A DNA stretch of 64,000 bases from Saussurea involucrata (GCA_033807775.1 CM066325.1:20269301-20333300); one strand, 5' to 3'; shown: positions 21,282 to 33,049, counted from the first letter of the stretch. Program-made: numbers and translations. Notes: generated by a model from the letters alone, not told the origin.

Positions 21282-24200
21282 ATGTCGTTTCTCGAGGACT
21301 TCCAAGCTAGTAAGCCTCCATCGTTCTTCTCCTTCCTTAATTCTGCTTGCTTTCTGTAATAAATTATGTTTGTTTGGCAAACAAATTGAACACCGTATCG
21401 TGAATTTACAGTTTGATCGAGAAAAAACCTAGAATTGACTAGAACCCTAGAATTTTAGGGGTTTTAATTTGATCTTGGATTGTTACCAAGGTGTTAGAAT
21501 TATAGGTAGAGGTATACTTCTCTGCGTATTCTGTCAATTGATGTACCATTTTTATCCGATTGTGCTTGTGCATTTGTGTGTTTAGTTGGATTATGTTTTC
21601 TCGTTTTAGGGACAATATGAGAGGTTTTCATGCCCGATAGTAGAACTTAAACAGGACAATATTCAGTATCATTGAATGAATCTGATTATCAAGGCAATGC
21701 GGATAAGAGTGATGTTTGAGAGATACTACAACAAATTGGGGATTTTGCTATTCAATTACACTTTTTGATTTGATTTGAATAAGTTTATAATGTTAAGTCG
21801 GATCAAAATTGCATCAATTTGTGTGCAGTTCATTTCAACAAGTGAGGTTGAAACTTGATTGTGCATGATGACATCCATTAAAGTGACTTAATAAGTGGTG
21901 TCAATTATTGTAATTATTGTTATGCAGAGGAAAAAATTACAGAACTGGTGAAACTAGTCACTCGATAGCCTCAAACGGGAAGATTAATCTTGATTGATAA
22001 TAGTCTGAAAGAAAATGTCGACTAGTGTTTATGCAAGTAATCTTGTGTGGTATCCCAATTTTACATGTGTTTAGGGCCTTTTATCAACTGTTTAAAAGCC
22101 GTTGTGTTGTGTAAAATAGGTTCAGATAATCAGATTGTTAATTGTTTAGGTTTATCCCTTTTTGTGCTTGATATATATATATATATATATATACCTCTGT
22201 TATCTCATTTTATACTGTAATCAAAGCTTTGAGTGTAATAGGGTCTCCAAAAAAATTGGAACGTCCCTGAAAGGCTGAAACTAGGTGTTACTTAACTAAT
22301 TCGAAGTCATTAATTTACTGAAGTCGTTTGATCCTGGGTGCTTCGATTTTCAGCATGTTCTCTTCAGTAAAGATGATAGAAAGTTGCCTTTTCAAAAAAC
22401 TATTCCTTCTTTAGACTTTAATTGAACTTTAACCTTTTATAAATCTTTAAAACTAATATATACTGGCCGATATCTTAAACCTGGAATCCATAGGGACGCC
22501 TTAAACCAGGAACTCATAAATCTTAATAATTTGGATGCAAAAAACTATGTGTAAATCATTGTTAGTTTTCCTTGGTTTCTTTTAGTAATTCAGCCTGCCT
22601 TGTCTGTTTTTAACTTCTGACTTAGGGGCCGTTTACTAAACACTTACCTTGGTAAGCGCGTACTGGTTCAATTACCTTATCGGGTGAACATAACAATGAC
22701 CAAGAATCTTACCCGGTAAGAGAAAGGCAAGGATTAAGTCTTACCCGGTAAGCACTTACCAGGTTATAAGCGCTTACCATCAATCCATTTTGATGGCCTG
22801 GAATGTTACCCCATAATGTAAATGAGAGTAACTACTCTTGCCGATAAGTGCTTACCCGATAAGCGTTTGGTAAACTGCTCCTTACTCTCTTCGTTCCATA
22901 TGCATGTCCGGAGATTACAAATGTACAATATAGGAAAGGACAAGACAGCCCCTTACTCTCTTCGTTCCTATCTGTTGATTTTGCATATTTCTATACTTGG
23001 ATGTTTTTGAAGTTATTGGCTTTTATGCCTCTCTGAGCTACCAATTCAGTTGACTGCCACATGTACTTTCTATATTACTGTCCAGAATGGTCCAGTTGAC
23101 CATTCAATTTCTTCTTAATAACCTTTCGGGTAGCTAAAGTTGCGGTTGGTACGTGGGACAGGACATAACATAATTTGTCCCACGTTTCGGTGTGACATTA
23201 GACTGTGTGACTGGACAAGACTGACTGGGACAAAAATGCATTGCACAAATTTTTCATGGAGACGAGAGAAGATTTGGTAAATTACTAAACTACCCATGTG
23301 GCCATGTCAAATTAAAACCCTAAAATCTTGCACAATTTTTTCACCCACCTACCTCACTCTTGCCCATCTAGTCCTGTCTTCGTACCAAAGGCACCCTAAG
23401 TGGTCAAATGGGTTTTGCAAGAAGTGAGAGGACTTGAGTCTAACTCTGATGATTGTTCTTGATAGGTTTACACAAACTTGCACCCTTTTGTAACGACACT
23501 TCATAACGTTATTGATTATCAGCTTGTTCATACCAGGGTTGTAAAATTGCTTTGCTTCATTCAGGTTTGGAGCCACTGCCACACATTTTACAGAGGAAGT
23601 ATTCATTATTACGTGACTTGGATAAAAGTTTGCAAGGTATACTTTATACATCGCTTTTGAGCTTATGCACATATATCATATGTTCTGCAATATTATTATA
23701 TGACACAAGTAAATTTATCCATGTACTTTTTATGGGTACCCATGTACCAAGACTATAGATGGATTGGGCTAATAATAAATAAAACACAGTATAAAAGTTC
23801 ATACATATATTATATTAAAAGTCTTACAAATTAAAACAGAAAAAATGTCTTAGAATGATAATCTAACATGAAATTCACTTAAATTGAATCATTCCTCCAA
23901 CATTCTTTCAAAAGCCATAATCAGGAATTGCCAAATCGGCTATAAGAGTAAAAGCCTAAAGCATGTATAATTGGGCTAAAGGTTATCACATATATAATCA
24001 GGTAAAGGCTAAGATATGTATAATTGGGCCCCAAAAATTATGGCCAACCTTCATTTTTTCTTATATTAGCTCTTCTGTTGTTATGTTGAGTTAACCGTGA
24101 CTAATAGACATTTATACTGGTTTATTGGATAAAATTTTGTTCACACTCTCCTGTACTGCATCGGATGCTCATCGAAGCAGCTGATGTTTATGAGCTCCTG

Positions 24201-25877
24201 TTAATATAGTCTTTGCCCTTTTCCAAATGCAGCAATGATTAAGCTCTTCTCCTAATCGTATTTGCAGATATTCAACGGCAAAATGAATTACATTGCCTTC
24301 AGGAAATAGAGGAATTTAAAGAGGGAGTGAAGTCTGGGAACATTGGGCCAGGTACTTCACTTGATAAATTCTCAGAAGAGGCTCAAGATGAGCAAAAACA
24401 TGCCATCAGGATTGCTGACGAGAAGGTTGCTCTGGCGGTTCAAGCATATGATCTGGTACCATTCTTTTTGAAGTATAATATATATATACACACCACAAGG
24501 GTTGTGGCCTAGTGGTTGAAGCCCAGGGGATGTGGTGGAATATCCCATCTGCCCTAGGTTCGATTCTCAAGGCTGATGTCTTACGGTCGCAATTTTCCGG
24601 GATTAGTCTGGGCATAAAATGGGACACCCTTCCAACTATATATATTATACGCACTCCTCACCTTTAGCGAGGTTTGAACCCTCTTCTGGGAGGCTAGGCT
24701 CTACTGCTGGGCCAATGACCCTTTGGTACCATACTGGAAACTCTTTTCCACTCTCATTTAGTCGATCTAAATTTCCACTCTTGGTTGTACTAGCTCTCTC
24801 TCTCTCTTTTGTATGAACATCTATGTGTACTATTTCTCGTCTTGTTATTTGGTGACAATTTGTCATTTTTACACTTGTGTTGGTATCAAAATTTTGAGAT
24901 ATTTGTGTGCTTTAAAAAAGTATCCTCTGACATGTGTTATGAGATTCTTTCGGTTATTTGAAATTGAAGTAGAGTCTTGAAAATCTCCTTCTTCAGGTGG
25001 ATGCTCATATTCAACAACTTGATCAGTATCTTAAAAAATTAGAAGAGCAACGGCGTGGTAGATTTCTTCTTCCTTTTCGAAGCTGTCATATTATATATAT
25101 GTATGTATTATGGAATCATCGACACGTTTTCATTTTACATCTCCTGATATTTAATGGTTGTAGCAGAAAAGGATAACGCTGCTTTAGCCGGACCACTTGC
25201 TTTGAATCCTGATGGCAATGGGAAACCTGGAAAGGGCGGTGAAGGTGGTAGAGGAGGACGAAAAAAGTAATTATCTTTGTCATCGAGGACTTGTGTTTTA
25301 CTTGAATATACTCCCTCCGTCCCAAAATAAATTTCCAAAATTATTACACTTCTTAATTAACAAAACGACAATCATACCCTTAATGCTAGAGGGAGTAATG
25401 AATTTATCCATCTCATAGTTGAGGGTATAATTGGAAAGTAGAAAAACTAAAATTGAAAAGGGGACTTTTGGGTCACTAATGCCTGTTTGGATGAAACTGT
25501 AATGGTTTTTTTTTTACCGTTTCAGGACACGGCTTGGTGCAACAGCCTCGACAGGTGCATCAGCAGCGGCTGCAAACCCACCCAGTATGGACTTGGATCT
25601 GCCGGTTGATCCTAATGAACCAACGTATTGTTTCTGCAACCAAGTGAGCTACGGGGAGATGGTAGCGTGCGACAATCCTGATGTACGTATTTTAGTAAGC
25701 TTATTTCATATGTATTGGTTTATAATTAACCAACATAAATGAGATGATAAATCTGTTTTTCAACAGTGCAAGATCGAATGGTTCCATTACGGCTGTGTTG
25801 GTCTGAAAGAGCAACCGAAAGGAAAATGGTTTTGTAGTGATTGCAGCGTGATGCAAAAGCGGCGAAAGGGCAAATAA
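21282..25877 (+). CDS. ING1: ING1-like PHD-finger chromatin protein, 7 exons
   Basis: Exons 21282-21309, 23565-23636, 24268-24455, 24997-25057, 25164-25266, 25526-25682 and 25767-25877 splice to 239 codons, matching the usual length of plant ING1 proteins. The N-terminal ING domain (about 1-120) includes LLRDLDKSLQ and an EEAQDEQKHAIRIADEKV helix. A Gly/Lys-rich linker follows. The C-terminal PHD finger has the full C4HC3 pattern, starting CFCNQVSYGEMVACD and closing CSDC, with the Trp of KGKWFC. Family members read H3K4me3 in the nucleus and work with histone acetyltransferase complexes. Exon 1 (MSFLEDFQA) is separated by a 2.26-kb intron and was chosen because it joins in frame and matches the family start. 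Introns hold several MITEs and a SINE-like pair. A copy of the last exon lies at 43467-43550. Confidence 0.92.
22625..22884. mobile_element. hAT-like MITE in ING intron 1
   Basis: Left end GGGGCCGTTTACTAAAC and right end (other strand) GGAGCAGTTTACCAAAC are imperfect inverted repeats about 260 bp apart. The interior repeats CTTACCCGGTAAG, itself a palindrome. No clear target duplication was seen. Confidence 0.6.
23130..23395. mobile_element. Unclassified MITE in ING intron 1
   Basis: TTGCGGTTGGTACGTGGGAC on the left pairs with the reverse complement of the right end, TGCCTTTGGTACGAAGACAG. The unit is about 265 bp and lies just before exon 2. Superfamily is not clear. Confidence 0.55.
24500..24575 (+). 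mobile_element. SINE-like unit with pol III boxes (first of a facing pair)
   Basis: Box A-like TGGCCTAGTGG (24505-24515) and box B-like GGTTCGATTCT (24557-24567) are spaced as in tRNA-derived SINEs. It lies in ING intron 3. The 3' end is not sharply defined and no poly(A) tail was recognised. Confidence 0.55.
24668..24718 (-). mobile_element. SINE-like unit with pol III boxes (second, opposite strand)
   Basis: On the minus strand, box A-like TGGCCCAGCAG (24704-24714) is followed by box B-like GGTTCAAACC (24671-24680). It faces the unit at 24500-24575, so this is either two insertions or one composite element. Confidence 0.5.
25311..25395. mobile_element. Stowaway-type MITE in ING intron 5
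   Basis: CTCCCTCCGTCCCA start, GGGAG end and TA on each side (25309-25310 and 25396-25397). This is the Tc1/Mariner-related Stowaway signature. At 85 bp it is a shortened copy. Confidence 0.8.
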
Positions 25878-26443
25878 ACCAATGGGTTGTTTCTTGGTAT
25901 TATAGGAAGTAATTGAAGATCAGTAAGTCCTTAATTAGATTTTGTGTGGTTTTTTTTTATAGTTTGAATTGATGTTTTTTACTACATTTAGCCTTTAGTA
26001 ACAGACTGCTCTATTTTAACCTCAACTATTAGCATGGAGTTCCTCGATCTTTATACCAAAGTTAGTGATGGAACCAGAAAAATCATAAATATATGTATAT
26101 GTTTGTGTGCAAAATGATGTGTAATATATCAACAAAACAGAAAACGTATATGTATGTATGTATGCATGTATCGAAATACTTATCAAGAAGAGTAGAAGGA
26201 CTAACTTGAAATCGACAATTTGTATAGGTTTAGATAGAGGCTGTACAGTGTTCTTAAACAGAATTTCGTCCCTACTCGTGCGTAGTTCCGAGCATCTCTT
26301 TAGAGGATACACCTATCTATTCGCGTTCTTGCACGAGAACGTGAATTTGTCGAGTTTCGTTATGTGATCATGGATCGTTGGGGGAGAAAAACCAGAGAAA
26401 TGGAAGGTAAAATGATTCCGACGAATTTGGAGGAAAAACATTG

Positions 26444-26460
<17 letters not shown>
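25878..26460. other. Region downstream of ING
   Basis: 3' UTR and flanking DNA without another gene. From 26020 an unassigned AT-rich stretch with short ATGTATGT runs leads into a TA/GA microsatellite. The whole stretch is duplicated at 43551-44140. Confidence 0.5.
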
Positions 26461-26492
<32 letters not shown>

Positions 26493-26493
26493 T

Positions 26494-26743
26494 GTTCAGG
26501 GGAAAACCTCAAAAAAATGAAAAACTGAAGAACACCCTTATAGCCCTTCATCTACACGGTATGCATTTGTGCATATTGGTAAGTTAAGTTATTTTTTTGG
26601 TTTTATGCACAAGTGCATCATGCATTTGTTCATATATGCACGTGTGCATGTTACAAATTACATGTATACACTTGTGCATACGGTCCAGATGGAGGGCTAC
26701 CAAAGTGTTCCTTAGTTTTCCGTTTTTTTGAGGTTTTCCTCTG

Positions 26744-26748
<5 letters not shown>
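26494..26748. mobile_element. Foldback-type MITE between TA microsatellites
   Basis: Arms of about 70 bp: GGGGAAAACCTCAAAAAAAT on the left pairs with the reverse complement of the right arm ending TGAGGTTTTCCTCTGACCC. The centre is rich in TGCACAAGTGCAT-type palindromes. It is flanked by TA/GA repeats. A second copy of its left half lies at about 44633-44747. Confidence 0.75.
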
Positions 26749-26790
<42 letters not shown>

Positions 26791-27063
26791 GTGGTATTTT
26801 TTACAAACCACCATATTGTTAGAAACTATGCAACTACCTTAATCACCATCCATTAATTTGATCAAGGGTCTAGATTCATCCGGTGGCAAATTTGGTAAAT
26901 ATTGACAATATGTGAATTAATTTCATAATTAAAAAATGGATACAAGGGTATATTGGTAAAACAACATTGCCTTTTATCTCTCTCCCCAAAATCACGGATC
27001 CTACCTCTATCCTCTACCAATTTCATAATTAAAAAAAGATTCCTTTCCCTCTCTTTTCCTCTC

Positions 27064-27390
27064 AAATCCGCCGCCGCCGCCTCCGCCATCGCCGCCGGCA
27101 ACAGTCACCACCACCACCGCCGCTGTCCACCACATTCACCACCACCACCGCCGCTGTCCACCACAACCACCACCATCGCCGCTGTCAACCACATTCACCA
27201 CCACCACCGCCGCTGTCCACCATAAGCACCACCACCGCCGCTGTCCACCACAAGCACCACCACCGCCGCTGTCTACCACAAGCACCACCACCACCGCTAG
27301 ATTCAGCACCGCCGCTAACCACCACCACCGCCGCTGACCACCACAGTCACCACCACCACCACCGCTGACCACCACAGTCACCACCATAAT
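27064..27390 (+). repeat. CAC/CCG-rich low-complexity minisatellite
   Basis: Repeats of CACCACCACCGCCGCTGTC, about 24-30 bp per unit, preceded by a pyrimidine-rich CTCTCTTTTCCTCTC stretch. Frames through it encode only His/Pro or Gly/Val runs and are probably not genes. It might be a captured fragment of a host gene 5' region. Confidence 0.8.
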
Positions 27391-27690
27391 CATTTTTTTT
27401 CTGGGTTAGTTTGTCTTCATGATTTTGTCTTCATGCTTGTATTCATGATTCTGGGTTAGTTTTTTCTGGGTTAGTTTGTCTTCATGATTTTGGGTTAGTT
27501 TTTCTTCATGATTTTCTGGGTTATTTTGTATTCATGATTCTGGGTTCATGAATTTATATGGATTCATGTTTCTGGCTTCATAGGTTTATATGGATTCGTG
27601 ATTTTTGGGTTGATGATTTTAAGGATTCATGATTTCTGGGTTGATGAATTTATATGGATTCATGATTTTCGGAAACAGAATCATTGCCGT
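27391..27690 (+). repeat. Degenerate minisatellite TTCTGGGTTAGTTTGTCTTC
   Basis: About ten diverged copies of a motif of the type TTCATGATTTTGGGTTAGTTT, 25-35 bp apart, inside the TIR element. Confidence 0.75.
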
Positions 27691-28084
27691 TAGTTTGATC
27701 GGGTTGAGAAAAAATATCACACACATATATCTCGTTAATCGATGTTGAATCCGCCATTTTTTATGTTGATGAACAAAGAATGATAATTTCATACCCAGAT
27801 GAAGAAGACAACCGATAAAATGTTAAATTGAATGGGATATTAACAATTCCCATTAATTTAGGAAATTACCTAATTAGATAACAATTCTCGAAATATTGAA
27901 AAAAAATTAACATGTAAAATGACCTCTATACCCCTCCGGTTATATATTAATTAATAATTAATTTTAATTAAATTTATTAAAATGATTGGTGGAGAAGTGG
28001 TTTGCATAGTTTTTACAAATGTACTGGTTTGTAAAAGAAACTTCCCCTATATATATATATATATATATATCATTTTAATTAATT

Positions 28085-28637
28085 AAGGATCCGCCGAAAA
28101 AGAGATTTTAAAAGTAATTTTGAGATTAATTTCCGGCTGATTTCCGACGGCTTTAAATATATATTTATTTTAATACGAAAAATGATAATTTTTAATTTAT
28201 TTTTCGATGGATTTTAGGCGAATCTTTAATTTAAATTTAAAAAAGTTTGCCGGTAATCCGCCGGAAATAAAATCGAATTTTTTTATTTCATTTTTTTTCG
28301 AACTGTTTTTTTGGGTGGGGGGTATTTAGAAGGATTTTCAGCGGAAGGTAATTAATTATTAACCGTCGAAAATCCTTCAGAAATTTAAATTAATTTACTT
28401 TTAATCATTTAAGAAATAATTAATTAAATAAATTATGCAAATCCACTGGTAATTCGTTAGAAACGTAACAAAATTAAAAAAATAAACGGATTTTACCGAC
28501 GGATTTCCGGTGGAAGTCAACGCGGTTTGACTTTTTTAAGCCGCCAGAAATCTGCGGGTAATTTCTGCCGACGAAATCCGTCGGTAAATTTCTCACGGCG
28601 GAGATGTCCGCCGGAAAATGGAATTTGTTTTGTAGTG
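28085..28637 (-). mobile_element. Terminal fragment of a CACTA element
   Basis: On the minus strand the piece begins CACTACAAAACAAATTCC at 28637 and continues with repeated subterminal motifs of the type CCGACGGATTTC. This is the typical end of plant CACTA (En/Spm) elements. No opposite end or transposase was found, so it is a solo end. Confidence 0.75.
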
Positions 28638-29333
28638 TATTTAGTTAATTTTAATCACTTACTTTTTCATTTTTAATTTAGACCCTTATCATATTAACAT
28701 AAATAATCGTATATCAATTAGAATCATTAAAAATACAATTTTTTTACAAATTATACAATTGTAGTCGTTTCGTCAATACGTTCGAAATGAACCCAATATT
28801 GAATATTTTTAGATTTAATCATATTATTAAATATCATAAATATATACGAATTAATTTTTTTTATATCTCTTATATTTTCATTTTTTATTTTACACCCTTA
28901 TTATATAAAAAATAGACAATCATAAATTAATTAAAATGCATTTCTTTTTCTTTGACAAATTATAACATTATAACATGAGACGTGTGGTGGCGGTGAGACT
29001 AAACCTCAAGCGTTAGGAGCTATAGCGAGACAATGATGTTTTTTAATGCGTGACTTGTAACGACAAATCTCTACCTAATATATAATATTATATATAAACA
29101 TATGTTTTCTACTATTAATCAATAAGTTAATGATTATAAATAATTTAAACTAAGTTATTTTAATTAACAAATAAGACATTATTGAAATTTTATACATCAA
29201 CAACTATTACAATACAAATGTTTCTCTAAACTAAGATCACCTTCAAGAGATTTGAAGATGATGTACAAACCCTAATTCTAGAAAGAGAGAAGAAACCCTA
29301 ATTCGAGAGAGAGAGAGAGATAAGATAAATGAT
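28638..29333. other. Unassigned AT-rich DNA
   Basis: No gene or defined repeat. A block at 28740-28800 is similar, inverted, to 19540-19620. A GA microsatellite and AAACCCTAATTC repeats (about 29270-29320) end at the border of the tandem duplication. Confidence 0.4.
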
Positions 29334-29552
29334 GCAAGCTAAAAGTGAGAAATGAGAAAAATGAAATCGTTCAACAGGAAATGAACACGGTGAGCAACGT
29401 TTATATATGATCTTCCATAGTTTCACTTTAGTCCCTTGAACTTTGATTAATTGCTCCGCTAACCATGCACTATTTCAGAAAGTGAGACGCAGTCCTTCTA
29501 GCCTACAACAATCAACCGCGTTCAGTTCTACCCCCTGAACTCCTGAAAATGA

Positions 29553-29573
29553 CACACACACACACACACACAC
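29553..29573. repeat. AC microsatellite
   Basis: About ten AC units. It is repeated in copy 2 at about 36932-36952. Confidence 0.9.
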
Positions 29574-31288
29574 CTAAATAAGTTATAAGATGGCAAGATT
29601 GGTATAAATTTACTTACCTTTTAACAGACATTAAAAAGGTAAGAAAAAAATCAAATATCGCGTTAAGAAAACTATGCATAGGCCATGACATGCACAAGGT
29701 TAACGTGGCGTCAGATCCAGGCCTTGACTCGTGGCGCACCATTGCGACAAGCCTTTTATTACAACATTGGTTTCAATATTGTAATTTTATATTTTTATGG
29801 GTCGCTTTAATTTTTCATGAAATAAGAGTTTTAGTTTATTTAAATATATGTGATGTTAGACTCAAACATCATAAACCTGTATGTATTAAACAAAAATACT
29901 ATTCACTGTATCTTAAAACATTATACCTGTGGTCATGCATCATGATCAACTTATTTGCATCTTTCTTTGCAACCTATTGTGTCATCTTGAGAAAACCTGA
30001 CATAGTGATGTTTGTTATGTTGACCATCAAACGAACAAGTTCTAAAGTCCGTATGAGCCAACTGCGAACCCGATAGAGCAAAACCAACAATGGCACACCC
30101 ACTTCTATATATTGATGCGAAGCCAATACGAAAATGGCAAAACAACCAAAATAAACCGAGACCATGACCTCTGCAAACACTGAAACACGATGTTCTTATC
30201 TTACATTAGGGTTCTTGCAATGGACAAGAAGTTGAAAGCAAGGTCGACGTCATGACACGACACGAGCATCTAAAAATTTTAAAATTTAATAAATACAAAT
30301 TTATGTGAATATATTATTTTCAATATGTTTTTATAAAAAGTATTAAACATTGAATAAATTAGGCACATTTTTCATAAAGTTCTTTCAGAGTACATCAACA
30401 AAAACGTAGATGTGATCAGAGTAATTACCTACTCATTTTTATACAAATTACTTCTACTTTAGAAAAAAATGTCATAGTGATATTAACAGTTCATTTGATT
30501 TATTACACTGTCATTTGCAATACATTAGATTTATCAAATTGATAATTTATTAATTAGATATGTAAAACGTCAACACTTTTCGTCTACATGTCACTCTGGC
30601 AACCAATTTGATAATGAATGGTCTTATTCTTATATAACTCAAAATATCCCTATATATGATATATTTAATCAAAACTTTTTCAAACATATGAACATGAATT
30701 CATGACCGTCATAAATTCCTAACCTCAAAGATATATTAATCGTAAAATTTCACAAGAGTGACTAATTTATAGTAAAACTATCAAATATATTAAATAAACT
30801 TTATAATATTATATATTTCAATACATTAGCAAAACAAGTCCTAAAAATCATTATATAGACATTTAGCCCCCTGAACATTTTAGTTTTACTCATTCATACT
30901 TTCATCTCGTCTTTAACTATTTAATTCATTTTAATCCCACGTTCGTTTAATTGGGTTGATACAATATATCAATCAAATAAAATCAATGCAACGACCATCC
31001 CCATTGCAAGCAACTCCATTTCCCGTTCCTTCAGGAGAAAAGCATGCCCTTATTAACAAAAAGAACCTTTTGAACCCGAAATTGCATGCGTATCCACATA
31101 TTGATGAAGTTATTAGTATCAACAAAAGGTCCGCTCCCATTGCGTGAACCTATTGGACCCTTATTGCCAACAAGAAAGAAGCCATCGAACCAGAACTTGA
31201 ATCTGTGCCGACGCATCAATGAAGTTATTAGCATCTACAAAATGACCCAATTATTGAGAAGATAAAGATATTATTTTCTATTTGAGGC
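29574..31288. other. Non-coding DNA beside the S-protein gene, copy 1
   Basis: AT-rich. The frame of 128 codons at 29690-30076 has no recognisable domain and is probably chance. Near 31045-31240 two related segments of about 110 bp, each containing ATGAAGTTATTAG, form a diverged direct repeat at the 3' side of the gene. Confidence 0.5.
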
Positions 31289-31753
31289 TCACGGAGATCC
31301 ATGTTTGGAATTTAAACGTGGTTGTTCTTTCCAATCATACTTTTTAATATCTTGGCGCCCGTTCCTCTGATTCACGAAGTAAAACCCGTTGCGCTTAATC
31401 AACCACGTGCATCTCCAACGATATCTCTTCGGTTTCTCCACACAATCAGACCGCATTTTGTGAGTGTACACATTGAAAGCTTGATGTCTTTCACCCAACT
31501 TAAAACTGCAGTTGAAAACAGTATCATAAAGTATATTGTCACAAAAACTCCAGGTGACATATTCGTTAAATGCGATTGCTTGCATACCTATATCGTCGTC
31601 TTTTGATTTGCAGTGAACCATGACTCTTTCTTTAATATTATCATTGACGATAATGATGGAAATCTCTTGTGTGTTGGTGCAACTGTCTACAACTGATATG
31701 ACGATACAAAGAAAAGTGGTGAAGAATATGAAGAAGGAAAAGGGTTGCTCCAT
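31289..31753 (-). CDS. S-protein homologue (self-incompatibility S1 family), copy 1
   Basis: Single-exon gene of 154 aa. The N-terminus is a hydrophobic signal peptide ending near SVVDSC (about residue 25), so the product is probably secreted. The mature part carries the S1/SPH (PF05938-type) pattern: VHCKSKDDDIG, a WSF segment, FNCSF, a late Cys after HKMRSDC, and CTWLIKRNGFYF, giving the usual cysteines and beta-strand aromatic positions. Length is slightly above the common 130-150 aa because of a basic tail. Family members are small secreted plant proteins. One of them is the pistil self-incompatibility determinant of poppy; most have unknown roles. The same gene occurs unchanged at 38668-39132. 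The upstream region has only a weak TATA-like stretch. Confidence 0.85.
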   Translation of the reverse strand: MEQPFSFFIFFTTFLCIVISVVDSCTNTQEISIIIVNDNIKERVMVHCKSKDDDIGMQAIAFNEYVTWSFCDNILYDTVFNCSFKLGERHQAFNVYTHKMRSDCVEKPKRYRWRCTWLIKRNGFYFVNQRNGRQDIKKYDWKEQPRLNSKHGSP

Positions 31754-32147
31754 GATTGATTATTGTTTGAAGAATGGATGGATTTTGAAGAATAAATAAG
31801 GGCTCTCCGCCATTAATAAAGCTCTATTTTCTTGTCAAGTCTATGAAAATGGATGGTGATAAAAGAATTCAAAGATGCACCTGCAAATAAGGTCACAAGT
31901 CTACCCAAGATTATTGCATGTGTTTTTATATAGGTTTTGTTTAGGAATAAGTCGGTAAAATAGTTGCTGACTGATAGACTAGATGTTAGCTGAGAAATCA
32001 GTTGGTAGCGGATAAACTAATTATGCTTAGTAAAAGCTATAAACTAGTTGATAAATGTAAAACGACTACAAATAACATATTAAAATCTATTTAACACAAA
32101 ATCTATTTATAACAAATCACCCCTCAGGGTTGGTTCCGGTGAGAAGT

Positions 32148-32312
32148 TGAATTAACATGAGAAATAATTATCAACCGTTGGATGCACATTAGGATAAGAT
32201 GCACCGAGATGCACCAGATCAATCCCCGTATCAAGCACGTTTCATGGGTAGGCTTGAGATTAAAAGTGATCAACGGTTCAGATCCACTTCTCACACTTCT
32301 CACGTTAACTCA
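32148..32312. mobile_element. Short MITE, copy 1
   Basis: GAATTAACATGAGAA and CAACCGTTGGA on the left pair with GAGTTAACGTGAGAA and GAACCGTTGATCA on the opposite strand at the right end. About 165 bp, superfamily unclear. The second copy lies at 39527-39691. Confidence 0.55.
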
Positions 32313-32315
32313 ACT

Positions 32316-32861
32316 CTCTTTGTCTAATAAATGCAGGTCTCAAGACATTAATGGGACAACGGCTATAACTGAAGACCTCCATCAAAAGCATTGGTTGTAA
32401 AAACAGTTACTTATCATTTATGGGGGACATTTATGATGACTGAAGCTATATAAGTGAAGACAAATATCTCATTTCGGCATGAATTGATTTCCAGAGCATG
32501 AGCGAGCATCAATAGTGAACAAGCTTCAATCTCCCTCGAAGAAACTCACGACAACCAGTTTTAACTCATGACGCACGATCAATCTCACGATTAGTTTACT
32601 TTTTTACTATGTTGTAATCGTTTGTACTGTCGACACTTGTTACACAAGGATGATGTCCCTTATTGACGTCTATAGTGCACCGACAACTTCTATTGTCGTC
32701 CATGGTTTTTATTCTTGACGGGGTTTTTCGCGTCACCAAATTTCTGTCTTATTTCATTTTCTGTTGTTTGTCGTGTGATTTGTCGAAGGTTACTATTCTT
32801 TAGTTTTTAAGCTCCACACCAACCTTAAGTTATCTTTTGAGGTGATTTTTGGCATTACCAA
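32316..32861 (+). repeat. Partial gypsy LTR, forward
   Basis: Starts CTCTTTGTCTAATAAATGCA and ends near TTTTTGGCATTACCA, matching the downstream two-thirds of the LTR at 33050-33817 with clear divergence. It contains a TATATAAG promoter-like box (about 32447). The duplicate lies at 39695-40240. Confidence 0.75.
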
Positions 32862-33049
32862 TGATGCTCTTTGGTTACAGCCGTTGGATCGTTAATGAAT
32901 CGAGACCTGCATTTAAAAGACAAAGAGAAACGCTCGTCGTACATTAATAGGTCGACATCGTAAGGAAACTTACGACGGTCGTTAGATACAATTGAAAGAA
33001 CGTCTGCACCTACTTGGTCGCTAGTTAAATGTCGTGACAAACTTACGAA
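32862..33049 (-). repeat. Partial gypsy LTR, inverted
   Basis: The reverse complement reads CTCTTTGTCTTTTAAATGCA and AACGGCTGTAACCAAAGAGC, matching the start of 32316-32861. It therefore faces the forward fragment and forms an imperfect palindrome. The duplicate lies at 40241-40428. Confidence 0.7.

Larger units (their letters stand above)
26786..28050. mobile_element. TIR element of 1.27 kb in TA microsatellite
   Basis: The left end, TAGGGGTGGTATTTTTTACA, pairs imperfectly with the right end read on the other strand, ATAGGGGAAGTTTCTTTTAC. Arms are about 50 bp. Long TA runs flank both sides. The interior carries a CAC/CCG-rich block and a minisatellite but no convincing gene. Confidence 0.7.

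Noticed and set aside
24504..24567. Functional tRNA gene
   Set aside because: Box A and B motifs are present but no cloverleaf or anticodon arm is apparent; a SINE-like repeat fits better.
26953..27393. His/Pro-rich and Gly/Val-rich frames
   Set aside because: Both are readings of a CAC/CCG minisatellite.
29690..30076. 128-codon frame (repeated at 37069-37455)
   Set aside because: No recognisable domain and AT-rich codon use; its identity between copies only reflects the whole duplication.
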